The notes below the pieces were generated by a model. That model was given only the letters and a program-made list of their open reading frames with translations. It was not told the origin of the DNA and made no database searches. From the NCBI GenBank assembly GCA_035545735.1, contig DASZXS010000068.1:62001-126000 (forward strand): 64,000 bases of DNA. Direction: 5' to 3'. Below, in pieces: positions 53,770 to 62,247 of the stretch (the stretch's first letter is position 1; every line of letters begins with the position of its first letter). Source of the stretch: JAJYKC01 sp035545735 (GTDB lineage: Bacteria > Acidobacteriota > Terriglobia > Bryobacterales > Bryobacteraceae). A program made the translations under genes and the position numbers.

Positions 53770-54747
53770 ATGAATAAACTGCTGGCCCTCGCGCTCCTTG
53801 CCGCGTCCCTTGCCGGCGCGCAAAACAAGACGATTCTCGCCCCCGGCTTATCTCAGGACTGGATCAACGAGATTCAAGCCGCCGTCCCGGGCGTCTCCAT
53901 AGTGAAATCGGGCGATATTTCCACTGTCGATGCGATCATCGGCGAAGTGACGCCCGAACAAATTCGCGCCGCGCACAAGCTCAAGTGGGTGCAAGTGATG
54001 AGCGCCGGCGTGGACAACCTCCGGTTTCCGGAATTGGTGGACAGCGACATCGTGCTGACCAACATGAAGGTGGTGTACGGGCCGGAAATCGCGGATCACG
54101 CGTTCGCATTCCTGCTTGCGCTGACCCGCAAGCTCAACGTCACCATTCCGGCGCAGAAGAACGAAGAATGGAAGGCCGATCGCTCCGGAATGACGGAGTT
54201 GAACGGCAAAACCGCCGTCATTGTTGGTGTAGGCGGCATCGGCCGGCAGATTGCGCAGCGCGCCTTCGGATTTGGCATGAAAGTCATCGGCGTCGACGTG
54301 CGCGACTACCCGCCGGACCTTCTGGTTAGCCGCTACGTGAAGCCCGATCAATTGGATGAAGTGCTGCCGCTGGCGGATGTGGTGTTCATCTCCGTCCCGC
54401 TCACGCATAAAAGCGAAGGCATGATGGGCGCGAAAGAATTTGAGCTGATGAAGAAAGGCTCCTACTTTATCGCCGTGTCCCGGGGCAAGACCTACAGCAT
54501 GAATGGACTGGTGAAGGCTCTCGATGAACAGAGGCTGGCCGGCGCGGGCGTGGACGTGACCAACCCCGAGCCGCTGCCGCCCGGGCATCCGCTGTGGAAG
54601 TTCTCCAACGCGATTATCACGCCGCACCAGGCGAACGGCTCGGACAAACTGGCGGCGCGGCAATTCAATATTGTGAAGGAGAATGTCCGGCGGTTTGCGG
54701 CGGGAGAGCCGTTGCTCAATGTCGTCGACAAAAAGGAAGGCTTCTAG
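53770..54747 (+). CDS. D-2-hydroxyacid dehydrogenase with signal peptide
   Basis: 325 aa, ATG with AGGGGG 8 nt upstream. The first 17 residues (MNKLLALALLAASLAGA) are a Sec-type signal peptide. The rest is a normal D-2-hydroxyacid dehydrogenase: VGVGGIGRQIA (GxGxxG), catalytic Arg in AVSRGKT, Glu in NPEPLPP and His in ITPHQA. These enzymes reduce 2-keto acids with NAD(P)H, a cofactor thought absent from the periplasm. The glycosidase gene starts 1 nt after the stop. Confidence 0.88.
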   Translation: MNKLLALALLAASLAGAQNKTILAPGLSQDWINEIQAAVPGVSIVKSGDISTVDAIIGEVTPEQIRAAHKLKWVQVMSAGVDNLRFPELVDSDIVLTNMKVVYGPEIADHAFAFLLALTRKLNVTIPAQKNEEWKADRSGMTELNGKTAVIVGVGGIGRQIAQRAFGFGMKVIGVDVRDYPPDLLVSRYVKPDQLDEVLPLADVVFISVPLTHKSEGMMGAKEFELMKKGSYFIAVSRGKTYSMNGLVKALDEQRLAGAGVDVTNPEPLPPGHPLWKFSNAIITPHQANGSDKLAARQFNIVKENVRRFAAGEPLLNVVDKKEGF

Positions 54748-54748
54748 G

Positions 54749-57229
54749 TTGGTGGTTCGCCGCATTGCGGCGGCGCTGCTTTTTAGCGCCGCGGTATATG
54801 CAGCCGGACTGGAGATTTCGCGGCCCGTTCGCTCCTGGGAATTTGTCGATGCAACCGGCGAAAAGGCGTCGCTGCTGGGCGCAGAAGACGGCACGCTCGA
54901 AGCTTTCGTCTACCCGCTCAAAATCTTCAAGGACCTCCGGCTGACCTTTGTCGTGGACGGGCGCGTCATCCCCGCCGCTACCGCGAGCCGCCGTATCACC
55001 GTGACTCCCGGCGCGTACGCTATCACCTACACTGGCGATGAATTCGAAGTCCGCGAGATATTGGTTGCGCCCGTGCACGAGGCCGGCGCACTCATTCGCC
55101 TTGAGATCAACGCCTATGAGCCTCTGCGGATCGACGCCGAGTTTACGCGCGACTTTCAGTTGATGTGGCCGGCGTCCATTGGGAGCGCCTATCAAAACTG
55201 GAGCGAGCGGCAGCACGGTTTCCTCTTTGGCGCCGACGGCTATCCATACGCGGCATTCTTTGGCTCTCCCAGTGCGCAGTTGCTGAGCCACGAGTATGAG
55301 ACCGACTATCATTCGACGCGCACGACGCGCTTCACGCTTGGGACGGTGAAGGGCAAAGCCGAGCGCGTGCTCGCGGTAGCCGCCTCGATGACTTCGAAGC
55401 AGGCGGCCCTGGAAACATACGACCGGCTGACCGCGCGGCCCGGCGAAATCGAGCGAGACACCGAAGCGTTTTATCGCGCCTACCTGGCGAAGGGCGTTCA
55501 GCTCGATCTCCCCGACGCCGAATTGCAGGCGTCGTACGACTGGTCGCGCATCAGCATGCGCAAGGGCATGGTGGATAATCCGTTTCTCGGACAGGGGCTG
55601 GTGGCCGGGTACGGTCCATCGAAGGGCGTCTATCGCCCTGGATATGCGTGGTTCTTCGGCCGGGATTCCTTCTGGACTTCGTTTGCGTTGAACTCGGCGG
55701 GCGATTTTGAATCGGCCCGCGCCGCGATCGCTTTTATTGCCGGCTTCCAGCGCAGCGATGGGAAAATCCCGCATGAGATTTCCCAGAGCGCCAGCCTGGT
55801 GGATTGGTTCAAGCAATTCCCCTATGGCTACGCCTCCGCGGACGCCACGCCTTTGTTTGTAATCGCCGCGGAAGATTACGTGAATGCGAGCGGCGATACC
55901 GCGTTCGCCAGGGAGTTGTGGCCGCGGCTGGCCCGGGCGCTTAGCTTCATGCGATCCACGCTCGATGAGGACGGCTTCCCAAAGAACTACGGGGTTGGCC
56001 ATGGTTGGGTCGAAGGCGGCCCGCTGCTTCCCGTTCGCGTCGAGCTATATCAGGCGGGATGCTATGTGAGGTCTTTGCGCGCGCTGGCGAAACTCGCCGC
56101 CCTGACGGGACACGATGATCTCGCCGCGCAGCTTGAGCAGCCGTACAAGGCGGCCCGCGCGAAAATCGAAGAGAAGTTTTGGCTGCCGGATGCCGGCGAA
56201 TATGCGTTCGCCACGGGGATGGACGGGAAACCCGTCCGCCAACCTTCCGTTCTTTCCACCGTGCCCATGTGGTTTGACGTGCTCGACGAGCGGCATGCGC
56301 AAAGCATGGTGGAACACCTTTCGGGCGAGGATCATGCGAGTGACTGGGGCATGCGAATCATCTCTTCCGCCAGCCCGGAATACGGCCCTGCCGGATATCA
56401 CTTCGGATCGGTGTGGCCGCTTTTCACCGGATGGGCTTCCGTCGGGGAGTACCGCGAGCATCAGCCGGCGCAGGCCCTCGGGAATCTGCGGGCCAACGCC
56501 TGGCTGGCCCTCGATGGGGCGGGTGGAAACACCACGGAAGTGCTCTCCGGCGCGACTTACTCGCCGCTGTCCACCGCATCGCCGCACCAGATTTGGTCGG
56601 CGGCGATGGTGGTCTCGCCGCTCATCCGCGGTTTGCTGGGGCTTGAGGTCGATACCGCGACTCGCGCGGTGGCCTTGGCTCCGCATCTGCCCGCCGGCTG
56701 GCGTCACCTGGGAATCAGAAACGTTGCGATCGGGAGTATCGCGGCGGACTTCCAGATTGACGACGACGGCGCATCTTTCGTGCTTCTTGTGAAGAATCGA
56801 GGAAAGACGCCCTTCGGCCTCGACTTTGCTCCCGCGCTCGCGCCGGGCGCGCAGATCGTGCGTGCGGAATGGAACGGGGCGCGCGCGGATTATCGCGCCG
56901 CGAAGCACAGCTCCGATTGGCATCCGGTGTTCAAGCTTCCCGTCTCTCCAGGCGAGAATACACTCAAGCTCTCGGTGAAAGACAGCTTCGGTTTTGTGGT
57001 TCCCTTCACCCCGCCGCGTTTGGGCGAACCCAGTTCCGCGCTCAAGGTAATCTCGGAGCATTGGAACGCGGACGGCTCGGAGTTAGACCTCAAGGTCGCC
57101 GGCTTAGCCGGACATACCTATTCCGTGGACGTGTACCGCTCCGCGCACCGGGAGCCGATCCTGGTTTCCATCCCATCCGGAAGCGGCGCCTATGTCCCGG
57201 TCATGCTGCATATCCGGACCGGGAGCTAG
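54749..57229 (+). CDS. Exported (alpha/alpha)6-barrel glycoside hydrolase-like protein
   Basis: 826 aa from TTG 54749 (GTG 54752 is the alternative; AAGGAAGG at 54733-54740 serves both), giving a signal peptide VRRIAAALLFSAAVYAA. An N-terminal beta-sandwich domain (about 20-240) precedes an (alpha/alpha)6 barrel (about 250-640) with FFGRDSFWTS, DGKIPHEIS, ADATPLFVIAAEDY and GWVEGG, typical of amylo-alpha-1,6-glucosidase or GH63-like enzymes. A C-terminal beta domain ends the protein. The substrate is an oligosaccharide, not further defined. Last gene of the three-gene group. Confidence 0.83.
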   Translation: MVVRRIAAALLFSAAVYAAGLEISRPVRSWEFVDATGEKASLLGAEDGTLEAFVYPLKIFKDLRLTFVVDGRVIPAATASRRITVTPGAYAITYTGDEFEVREILVAPVHEAGALIRLEINAYEPLRIDAEFTRDFQLMWPASIGSAYQNWSERQHGFLFGADGYPYAAFFGSPSAQLLSHEYETDYHSTRTTRFTLGTVKGKAERVLAVAASMTSKQAALETYDRLTARPGEIERDTEAFYRAYLAKGVQLDLPDAELQASYDWSRISMRKGMVDNPFLGQGLVAGYGPSKGVYRPGYAWFFGRDSFWTSFALNSAGDFESARAAIAFIAGFQRSDGKIPHEISQSASLVDWFKQFPYGYASADATPLFVIAAEDYVNASGDTAFARELWPRLARALSFMRSTLDEDGFPKNYGVGHGWVEGGPLLPVRVELYQAGCYVRSLRALAKLAALTGHDDLAAQLEQPYKAARAKIEEKFWLPDAGEYAFATGMDGKPVRQPSVLSTVPMWFDVLDERHAQSMVEHLSGEDHASDWGMRIISSASPEYGPAGYHFGSVWPLFTGWASVGEYREHQPAQALGNLRANAWLALDGAGGNTTEVLSGATYSPLSTASPHQIWSAAMVVSPLIRGLLGLEVDTATRAVALAPHLPAGWRHLGIRNVAIGSIAADFQIDDDGASFVLLVKNRGKTPFGLDFAPALAPGAQIVRAEWNGARADYRAAKHSSDWHPVFKLPVSPGENTLKLSVKDSFGFVVPFTPPRLGEPSSALKVISEHWNADGSELDLKVAGLAGHTYSVDVYRSAHREPILVSIPSGSGAYVPVMLHIRTGS

Positions 57230-57247
57230 GGGCCAGGAAGGCTGTTG

Positions 57248-57958
57248 TTAACGCCGGCCGCCGTTGAGAACCCGAAGCAGGATGCTCAACGTCGCAACGA
57301 ATACGTTAAACACGCCCGCAAACAGCATCACCGCACCGGGAATCGGACTATCCGCGTAAGGCGTGTTCAGCACGTTGCTGGTGGAATACACCAACACCAG
57401 AACGCCGAAGGCTCCGATCGCGAAGCTAACCAGCATTCCGAGAAACCCGATGTTCAGAAACGTATTCAGAACCATCACCCCGATAGCCGCAAAAAATAGC
57501 CCGGCCATCAGGCCTCGTGGAGCGGAGAACGTGCGCCCCGACGTCATCACATAGCCGGTTACGCCGAGAAAGACAAACCCGGTAATCATCAGAGCCGCGA
57601 GAATCATCACCGGCGCCACCATGGTGGCGACATAAAGGAGCGGCGAAATGGCGATTCCCGCGAGAAACCCGTCGAACACCAGAGCGCTGACGCCAAGCGC
57701 CGGGTTGTGGCGCGCGGCGATGGCGATCTGCGGCACGACGTTCAGGAGGAGAATCGCGACGATCCACCCTACCCAACTGGAAAAGAAATGAACCAGCGTT
57801 TCCGACGTCGCTCCAATGTATCCGCCGGCCATCGCGCTCAGGACGCTGACGCCAAAAAGCATGTACGTCTGCTTGATGACCGCCTGCCGCTGGCCGGCCA
57901 GTTCCGTTGTGCCGGTGAGCTTGTCCCAGGTCGAAACCGGGCCTCGATAATTGTTCAT
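57248..57958 (-). CDS. Bax inhibitor-1/YccA family membrane protein
   Basis: 236 aa from ATG 57958, with GGAAAGGA 7 nt upstream. Seven transmembrane segments are visible after a short cytoplasmic N-terminus (QAVIKQTYMLFGVSVLSAMAG). The family's ALMITGFVFLGVTGYVM and FNVFVATLSILLRVL are present near the end. Members act as pH-gated calcium leak channels or modulators of the FtsH protease. It is not in an operon; the phosphatase gene lies 82 nt upstream on the same strand. Confidence 0.92.
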   Translation of the reverse strand: MNNYRGPVSTWDKLTGTTELAGQRQAVIKQTYMLFGVSVLSAMAGGYIGATSETLVHFFSSWVGWIVAILLLNVVPQIAIAARHNPALGVSALVFDGFLAGIAISPLLYVATMVAPVMILAALMITGFVFLGVTGYVMTSGRTFSAPRGLMAGLFFAAIGVMVLNTFLNIGFLGMLVSFAIGAFGVLVLVYSTSNVLNTPYADSPIPGAVMLFAGVFNVFVATLSILLRVLNGGRR

Positions 57959-58040
57959 CTGGAATGTCCTTTCCGAACGGTTGCTACTCTCAGGATAGCG
58001 CGAGGCCACCCGGGATCCGATGGCTTGCTGGCGCGTCCCC

Positions 58041-58916
58041 TCAGGCGGCGAAGGCGGCGAATTCTTCCCTTTCGCCCGCTTCTTCCACCGGCATTGATTT
58101 TTCAGGGTCCGCCACGCGCCCCACCCACAGCGTCGTATCGTCCAACTGCGGCTCGCCGCCGGCGAACGCGTCCATGTCCGCCATCGCTCTTCTCACGATC
58201 CCCTGCGCGCTTAAATCATTGTGCGCTGTGATCGACGCGAGCAACCCCTGTCTCCCCCACTCCTTGCCGAGCGGATTTCTCACATCGGGCACGCCATCCG
58301 TGTACGCGGCCAGGAGGTCGCCGGTCATCAGTTGCAGGGACTCCTCTTCGTAGACCGCGTCTTTGAACATTCCGACCACCGGTCCACCGGGAAACAAATC
58401 AATGGTGCTTAGCTTGCTTCCCGTCTGCCGCAGAACGAATGGCGGCTCATGCCCGGCGTTGAGAAACCGGAGTCTCCTCCGGGATGGGTCATACCGTGCG
58501 AGAAACAGGCTGGCGAAACAATTCTCGGGCGTCACGCGCAGGAAGTGACGGTTAATCGCCGCGGCGAGTTCGCTCAGCGACGATTGAGACGACATGCCGA
58601 GCATGCGAACCGCGCTGTGAAGAGAAGACATCAGGAGTGCCGCCGAGACACCCTTGCCCGCGACGTCGCCAATCGCAAAACCAAAACTCCCGCCCGGTAT
58701 TTCAAAATAGTCCAAGTAGTCGCCGCTCACGCCGTACGCGGCACGCCAGGAGCTGCAGAAATCCAGCCCCGGATACATCGGCTGCTCGCTCGGAAAAAGC
58801 CTCGCTTGCACTTGGCGCGCCACATCCAATTCCCAGGAAAAACGCTGCCGTTCGCTGGTTCCGACCATGTGCAGCCCGCTATTTTTGTAACCAATTTGCG
58901 TTGTATAGCTTGTCAT
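58041..58916 (-). CDS. SpoIIE/RsbU-type PP2C serine phosphatase
   Basis: 291 aa, almost entirely a PPM-type phosphatase domain. Residues 28-45 (LDVARQVQARLFP) are the RsbU linker helix. Metal-binding motifs: SGDYLDYFEI, FAIGDVAGKGVSAALLMS, LLAAYTDGVPDV and DDTTLWV. No sensor or receiver domain is attached. It would dephosphorylate an anti-anti-sigma (STAS) protein in a partner-switching cascade, but no STAS or kinase gene is nearby. Confidence 0.92.
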   Translation of the reverse strand: MTSYTTQIGYKNSGLHMVGTSERQRFSWELDVARQVQARLFPSEQPMYPGLDFCSSWRAAYGVSGDYLDYFEIPGGSFGFAIGDVAGKGVSAALLMSSLHSAVRMLGMSSQSSLSELAAAINRHFLRVTPENCFASLFLARYDPSRRRLRFLNAGHEPPFVLRQTGSKLSTIDLFPGGPVVGMFKDAVYEEESLQLMTGDLLAAYTDGVPDVRNPLGKEWGRQGLLASITAHNDLSAQGIVRRAMADMDAFAGGEPQLDDTTLWVGRVADPEKSMPVEEAGEREEFAAFAA

Positions 58917-59048
58917 GGAGAATCCGCCTGGGCCGCACCAACAACTATGCGGCCTTCACTAGAACAGACGGCGCGGCGGGGAGAATCGTCAGCGCGAATG
59001 CTCCTGCCTTGCGTATTCTTTACAAAATGACCCTGTGTAAACTCGATC

Positions 59049-59660
59049 ATGGAAGATGAGAAACATTCTTGCGAAGGGATTTGTACCTTGCGGCGGATCT
59101 GTGTTTTCTGTGGATCGAACGTTGGTGAACGCCCGGAATATCGCGAGGCGGCCGTCGCCCTGGGGCGTCTATTGGCCCGGAAAAATTATGGATTGGTCTA
59201 CGGAGGAGGACGGGTCGGTTTGATGGGCGCCCTCGCCGGCGCCGCGCTCGATGCCGGTGGTGAAGTTGCCGGCGTGATGCCGCGTTCGCTCGTGGAAAAG
59301 GAAATCGCGCACACCGGGCTTTCCGAACTTCACGTCACCGGCTCCATGCATGAGCGCAAAGCGATGATGGAGGAGTTGTCGGATGCGTTCATTCTGCTTC
59401 CGGGAGGATTCGGAAGCTGGGATGAATTCTGCGAGATCCTGACGTGGGCGCAACTCGGCATTCACTCCAAACCGTGCGGTGTTCTGAATGTTGCCGGTTA
59501 TTACGATTCGTTCTTCGCGCAGATGGACCACGCCGTTGCGGAGGGATTTGTCCGTCCGTCGCATCAGAGGATGATCGTAGTGGAGCAGGATGTGGAACTG
59601 CTGCTCGCGAGACTCGAATCGGCGCCGCCCGTTGTGGAAACGAAGTGGGGGAAGGCCTAG
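59049..59660 (+). CDS. LOG-family (TIGR00730) nucleotide-5'-monophosphate phosphoribohydrolase
   Basis: 203 aa. The fold begins ICVFCGSNVGERPEY; the nucleotide site is YGGGRVGLMGALA and the catalytic motif is PGGFGSWDEF (118-127), close to the PGGxGTxxE consensus. LOG enzymes release the free base from cytokinin or AMP-type nucleotides; bacterial members often act as AMP nucleosidase-like housekeeping proteins. TTG 59088 is an alternative start that would remove a 13-residue polar extension. It converges with the FmdB-type gene. Confidence 0.9.
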   Translation: MEDEKHSCEGICTLRRICVFCGSNVGERPEYREAAVALGRLLARKNYGLVYGGGRVGLMGALAGAALDAGGEVAGVMPRSLVEKEIAHTGLSELHVTGSMHERKAMMEELSDAFILLPGGFGSWDEFCEILTWAQLGIHSKPCGVLNVAGYYDSFFAQMDHAVAEGFVRPSHQRMIVVEQDVELLLARLESAPPVVETKWGKA

Positions 59661-59675
59661 CTACGCGCTACCCTG

Positions 59676-60005
59676 TCAGGCTTTCTTGTCGGCAGACGCG
59701 GCGGGTTTCGACTCCGTCGCTGCGGGGGGCGCGGCCTTGGACGACGAATTTCCGTCTCCGTTGGACGACCCGCCCTCCTTGGAGTGACCGCTGTCACTCT
59801 TGTGCGAGGGGCTCGATCCGCTGCTCCCCTTGGCGTAATCCGTGATGTACCATCCGGTCCCCTTGAACTGGAGAGCCGGGGCGGAAAGGAGCCGGTGGAC
59901 CGAACCGCCGCACTTCTCATGAACCTTTAACGGCTCATCGGAAAACTTCTGGATTAATTCAAATACTTCACCGCAAGACTCACATTTATACTCGTAGACT
60001 GGCAT
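59676..60005 (-). CDS. FmdB-type zinc-ribbon protein with Ser/Gly/Lys-rich tail
   Basis: 109 aa. The N-terminal FmdB motif is MPVYEYKCESCGEVFE, with C8 and C11. The second half-site is HEKCGG (H29 and C32) rather than the usual two cysteines, so a CCHC zinc ribbon is likely. Residues about 60-109 are low-complexity, with many Ser, Gly, Lys and Ala, and probably disordered. It lies 8 nt after the S41-family gene on the same strand and may be translated from the same mRNA. Confidence 0.87.
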   Translation of the reverse strand: MPVYEYKCESCGEVFELIQKFSDEPLKVHEKCGGSVHRLLSAPALQFKGTGWYITDYAKGSSGSSPSHKSDSGHSKEGGSSNGDGNSSSKAAPPAATESKPAASADKKA

Positions 60006-60013
60006 TTTGCTCT

Positions 60014-61270
60014 TTACTGTGGCCTCGTCAATTGGCTCTGCGCCTGCGTCGACGGTTGGGAACTGGCCACTTCGCCCCCCTTTGTCAACAACTCGATTGC
60101 CTTCTTGAGTGGAAGATCTTCCGATGGCTTGGGAGTCTGCAGCGTAGACGGCACCGAATCGTCATCGGGCTCGATCGGAGCGGCATCTCCTTCCGCAACC
60201 ATCACCGCGGGCACCACGCCCGTATCCTGAATCGCCTTGCCGGCCGGCGAATAGTATTTCGCCACCGACAGAATCACCGCCGCGCCATCGTCCATCGTGA
60301 TGGCTTTGCGGATAGACGCGTCACCGTAGGTACGTTCGCCCACCACCTGCGCGCGCTTGTCGTCTTGCAGCGCAGCGGCCGCGATCTCCGCGCCGTCCGC
60401 TGTTCCACGATTCGTCAACACCACCAGGGGAGTCTTGGCGTCCACGGGCTGTCCGGCGGCGTCAAAATTCTGGCGCGGGCTTTTCTGGCCTTGCGTGTAG
60501 GTCACCAATCCGCTACTCAGAAATAGGCTCGCCAGCTTGATCCCGCTTTCCGGACTCCCGCTCGCGCAATTCCTCAGATCCAGGATCAGCCGTTTGGCGC
60601 CCTGTTTTTCGAGTTCGCGCACGCTCGCGCCGGTCTGAGCCACCTGGTCGGTCTCCAGGCTCGAAACGGTAATTAAACCCACCCCGTCTCCCAGCAGTTT
60701 CGAGGTGACGGCCGGGTAGGTAACTTTTTGCCGCGTCAGCGTCACCTTGGAGGGCTCGGGTTTCCGGAGGCGGAGAATTCCCAGCTCGATCGTCGTGCCC
60801 GGGTCACCCTGCAGCAGAATCTGCGCAAACGCGAGCGGCATGTCGCGCGTGGCTACTCCGTTGATGGTCTCGATCACATCGCCGGTCGTCAGCCCCGCGG
60901 TGGCGGCTGGCGAGCCCGGGATGGCGCTCACGATGTTCACATAACCAAAGCGCTTCGAAAGCAGGAGGCCGACATCTGCTTTGTTCTGATCGGTGCTCTT
61001 CAAATATTGCTTGTACTGGTCCGCGTTCAGATAGCTGGCATAAGGATCAACCGACTCGAGGAGCCCATTGACAGCCCCCAGAGTCACGCTCTTCATGTCC
61101 GGCTCCTCCACGTAATCGCTCTTGATCCGGGAGAGAACTTCGGTGTACACCGCCAGGTGACGGTACGTATCCTCTGGAGAAGCGCTGCGGCCATACCGCG
61201 CGCCCGCAAGCAGAAGGACCACCAGAAGCGAGGACGTGGTGACTACGACCACTTTAAAACGACTGTTCAT
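60014..61270 (-). CDS. S41 (CtpA/Prc)-family protein with both catalytic residues replaced
   Basis: 418 aa with a signal anchor (about 8-23). The S41 layout is complete: N-terminal helices (VDPYASYL), a PDZ domain at about 97-180 (SPAATAGLTTGDVIETINGV), and the protease core. The core position of the nucleophile in GSASASE reads GTADGAE (D292), and the general base Lys in FGKGS reads YGDAS (D317). D292 and D317 are 25 apart, the spacing of Ser430 and Lys455 in E. coli Prc. This is therefore a likely pseudoprotease that binds C-termini through its PDZ domain. Co-directional with the FmdB gene. Confidence 0.85.
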   Translation of the reverse strand: MNSRFKVVVVTTSSLLVVLLLAGARYGRSASPEDTYRHLAVYTEVLSRIKSDYVEEPDMKSVTLGAVNGLLESVDPYASYLNADQYKQYLKSTDQNKADVGLLLSKRFGYVNIVSAIPGSPAATAGLTTGDVIETINGVATRDMPLAFAQILLQGDPGTTIELGILRLRKPEPSKVTLTRQKVTYPAVTSKLLGDGVGLITVSSLETDQVAQTGASVRELEKQGAKRLILDLRNCASGSPESGIKLASLFLSSGLVTYTQGQKSPRQNFDAAGQPVDAKTPLVVLTNRGTADGAEIAAAALQDDKRAQVVGERTYGDASIRKAITMDDGAAVILSVAKYYSPAGKAIQDTGVVPAVMVAEGDAAPIEPDDDSVPSTLQTPKPSEDLPLKKAIELLTKGGEVASSQPSTQAQSQLTRPQ

Positions 61271-61434
61271 AGTACTCCGGAAGGGACACGGCCCCTTAAT
61301 CTCAGTATATCGTCAGAGATGGGCAACGGGTTGTGGGATTTCCGGCTCCATCCGCGGCCTGCCTTGTCAGATGAGTGCGGCGATGCTCGAAGGGCTGGCC
61401 GCGCAGGCGGCGAAAGGGCATCTATCATCAGGAG

Positions 61435-62247
61435 ATGGATGATTTAGTCGGACTCGCCGAAAAGTCTCGCGTCTTTGACCTTGCCCAGCCCTACTTCGTC
61501 GGCATGCCTCATTTCCCGACGCATCCGCCGTTTCTTTACGGCCTCACGAAGAAGCACGGCGACTTTGTCCTGCCTGCCGGAGGCAGCTCCGCGGCGGAAT
61601 CCATCGCGCTCGGCGGGCACGTGGGCACCCATATCGACGCCCTGTGCCATTTTTCCTGTGGCGGTAAGTTGTACGGAGGCATTGAGGCGGAGGCGGTGCA
61701 AAGCTATGGCGGTGGAGTGCGGAAACTCTCGGTGGACACCGTTGCGCCCATCGTGCGCCGGGGAATTCTGCTGGACATCGCCGCGCTGCATGGCGCTCCG
61801 CTGCCCGCGGATTTCGTCATCACGCCCCAGGATATGGAGGCCGCCCTGTGGAAACAGGGAACCGCCTGCCGGGAAGGTGATGTGGTCTTGCTTCGCACCG
61901 GATGGGCGCGGTATTGGGAAAATCAGGCGCTCTACCTCCACGCCGGCAGCGGAAGCGCGGTCGCCGGCCCCGGGCCCGAGATCGATGGCGCGCGCTGGCT
62001 GACCGGGAGGAAGATCTTCGCGGCCGGTTCGGACACGATTGCCTTTGAGCGGATGCCGTCCCGCGATATGGAGGTGCATGTTCATCTGCTGGTGCAGAGC
62101 GGGGTGCATATTCTCGAAGCGCTGAATCTCGAAGAGCTCGCCGCCGAATCGGTTTACGAATTTCTATTGATCGCGGCGCCGCTGAAAATTCGCGGCGGAA
62201 CAGGCGCTCCCATCCGGCCGCTCGCGCTCGCGCCGCGTGAAAGTTAG
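61435..62247 (+). CDS. Cyclase-family (kynurenine formamidase-like) hydrolase
   Basis: 270 aa from ATG 61435. The metal motif HVGTHIDALCHF (H62, H66, D68) defines the cyclase/KynB superfamily, with later conserved VLLRTGWARYW, GSDTIAFE and DMEVHVHLL. The fold hydrolyses amides or lactones (N-formylkynurenine, isatin). No kyn genes are nearby, so the substrate is open. Its stop overlaps the convergent rlmN stop by 4 nt. The 164-nt gap upstream (61271-61434) shows nothing else. Confidence 0.88.
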   Translation: MDDLVGLAEKSRVFDLAQPYFVGMPHFPTHPPFLYGLTKKHGDFVLPAGGSSAAESIALGGHVGTHIDALCHFSCGGKLYGGIEAEAVQSYGGGVRKLSVDTVAPIVRRGILLDIAALHGAPLPADFVITPQDMEAALWKQGTACREGDVVLLRTGWARYWENQALYLHAGSGSAVAGPGPEIDGARWLTGRKIFAAGSDTIAFERMPSRDMEVHVHLLVQSGVHILEALNLEELAAESVYEFLLIAAPLKIRGGTGAPIRPLALAPRES

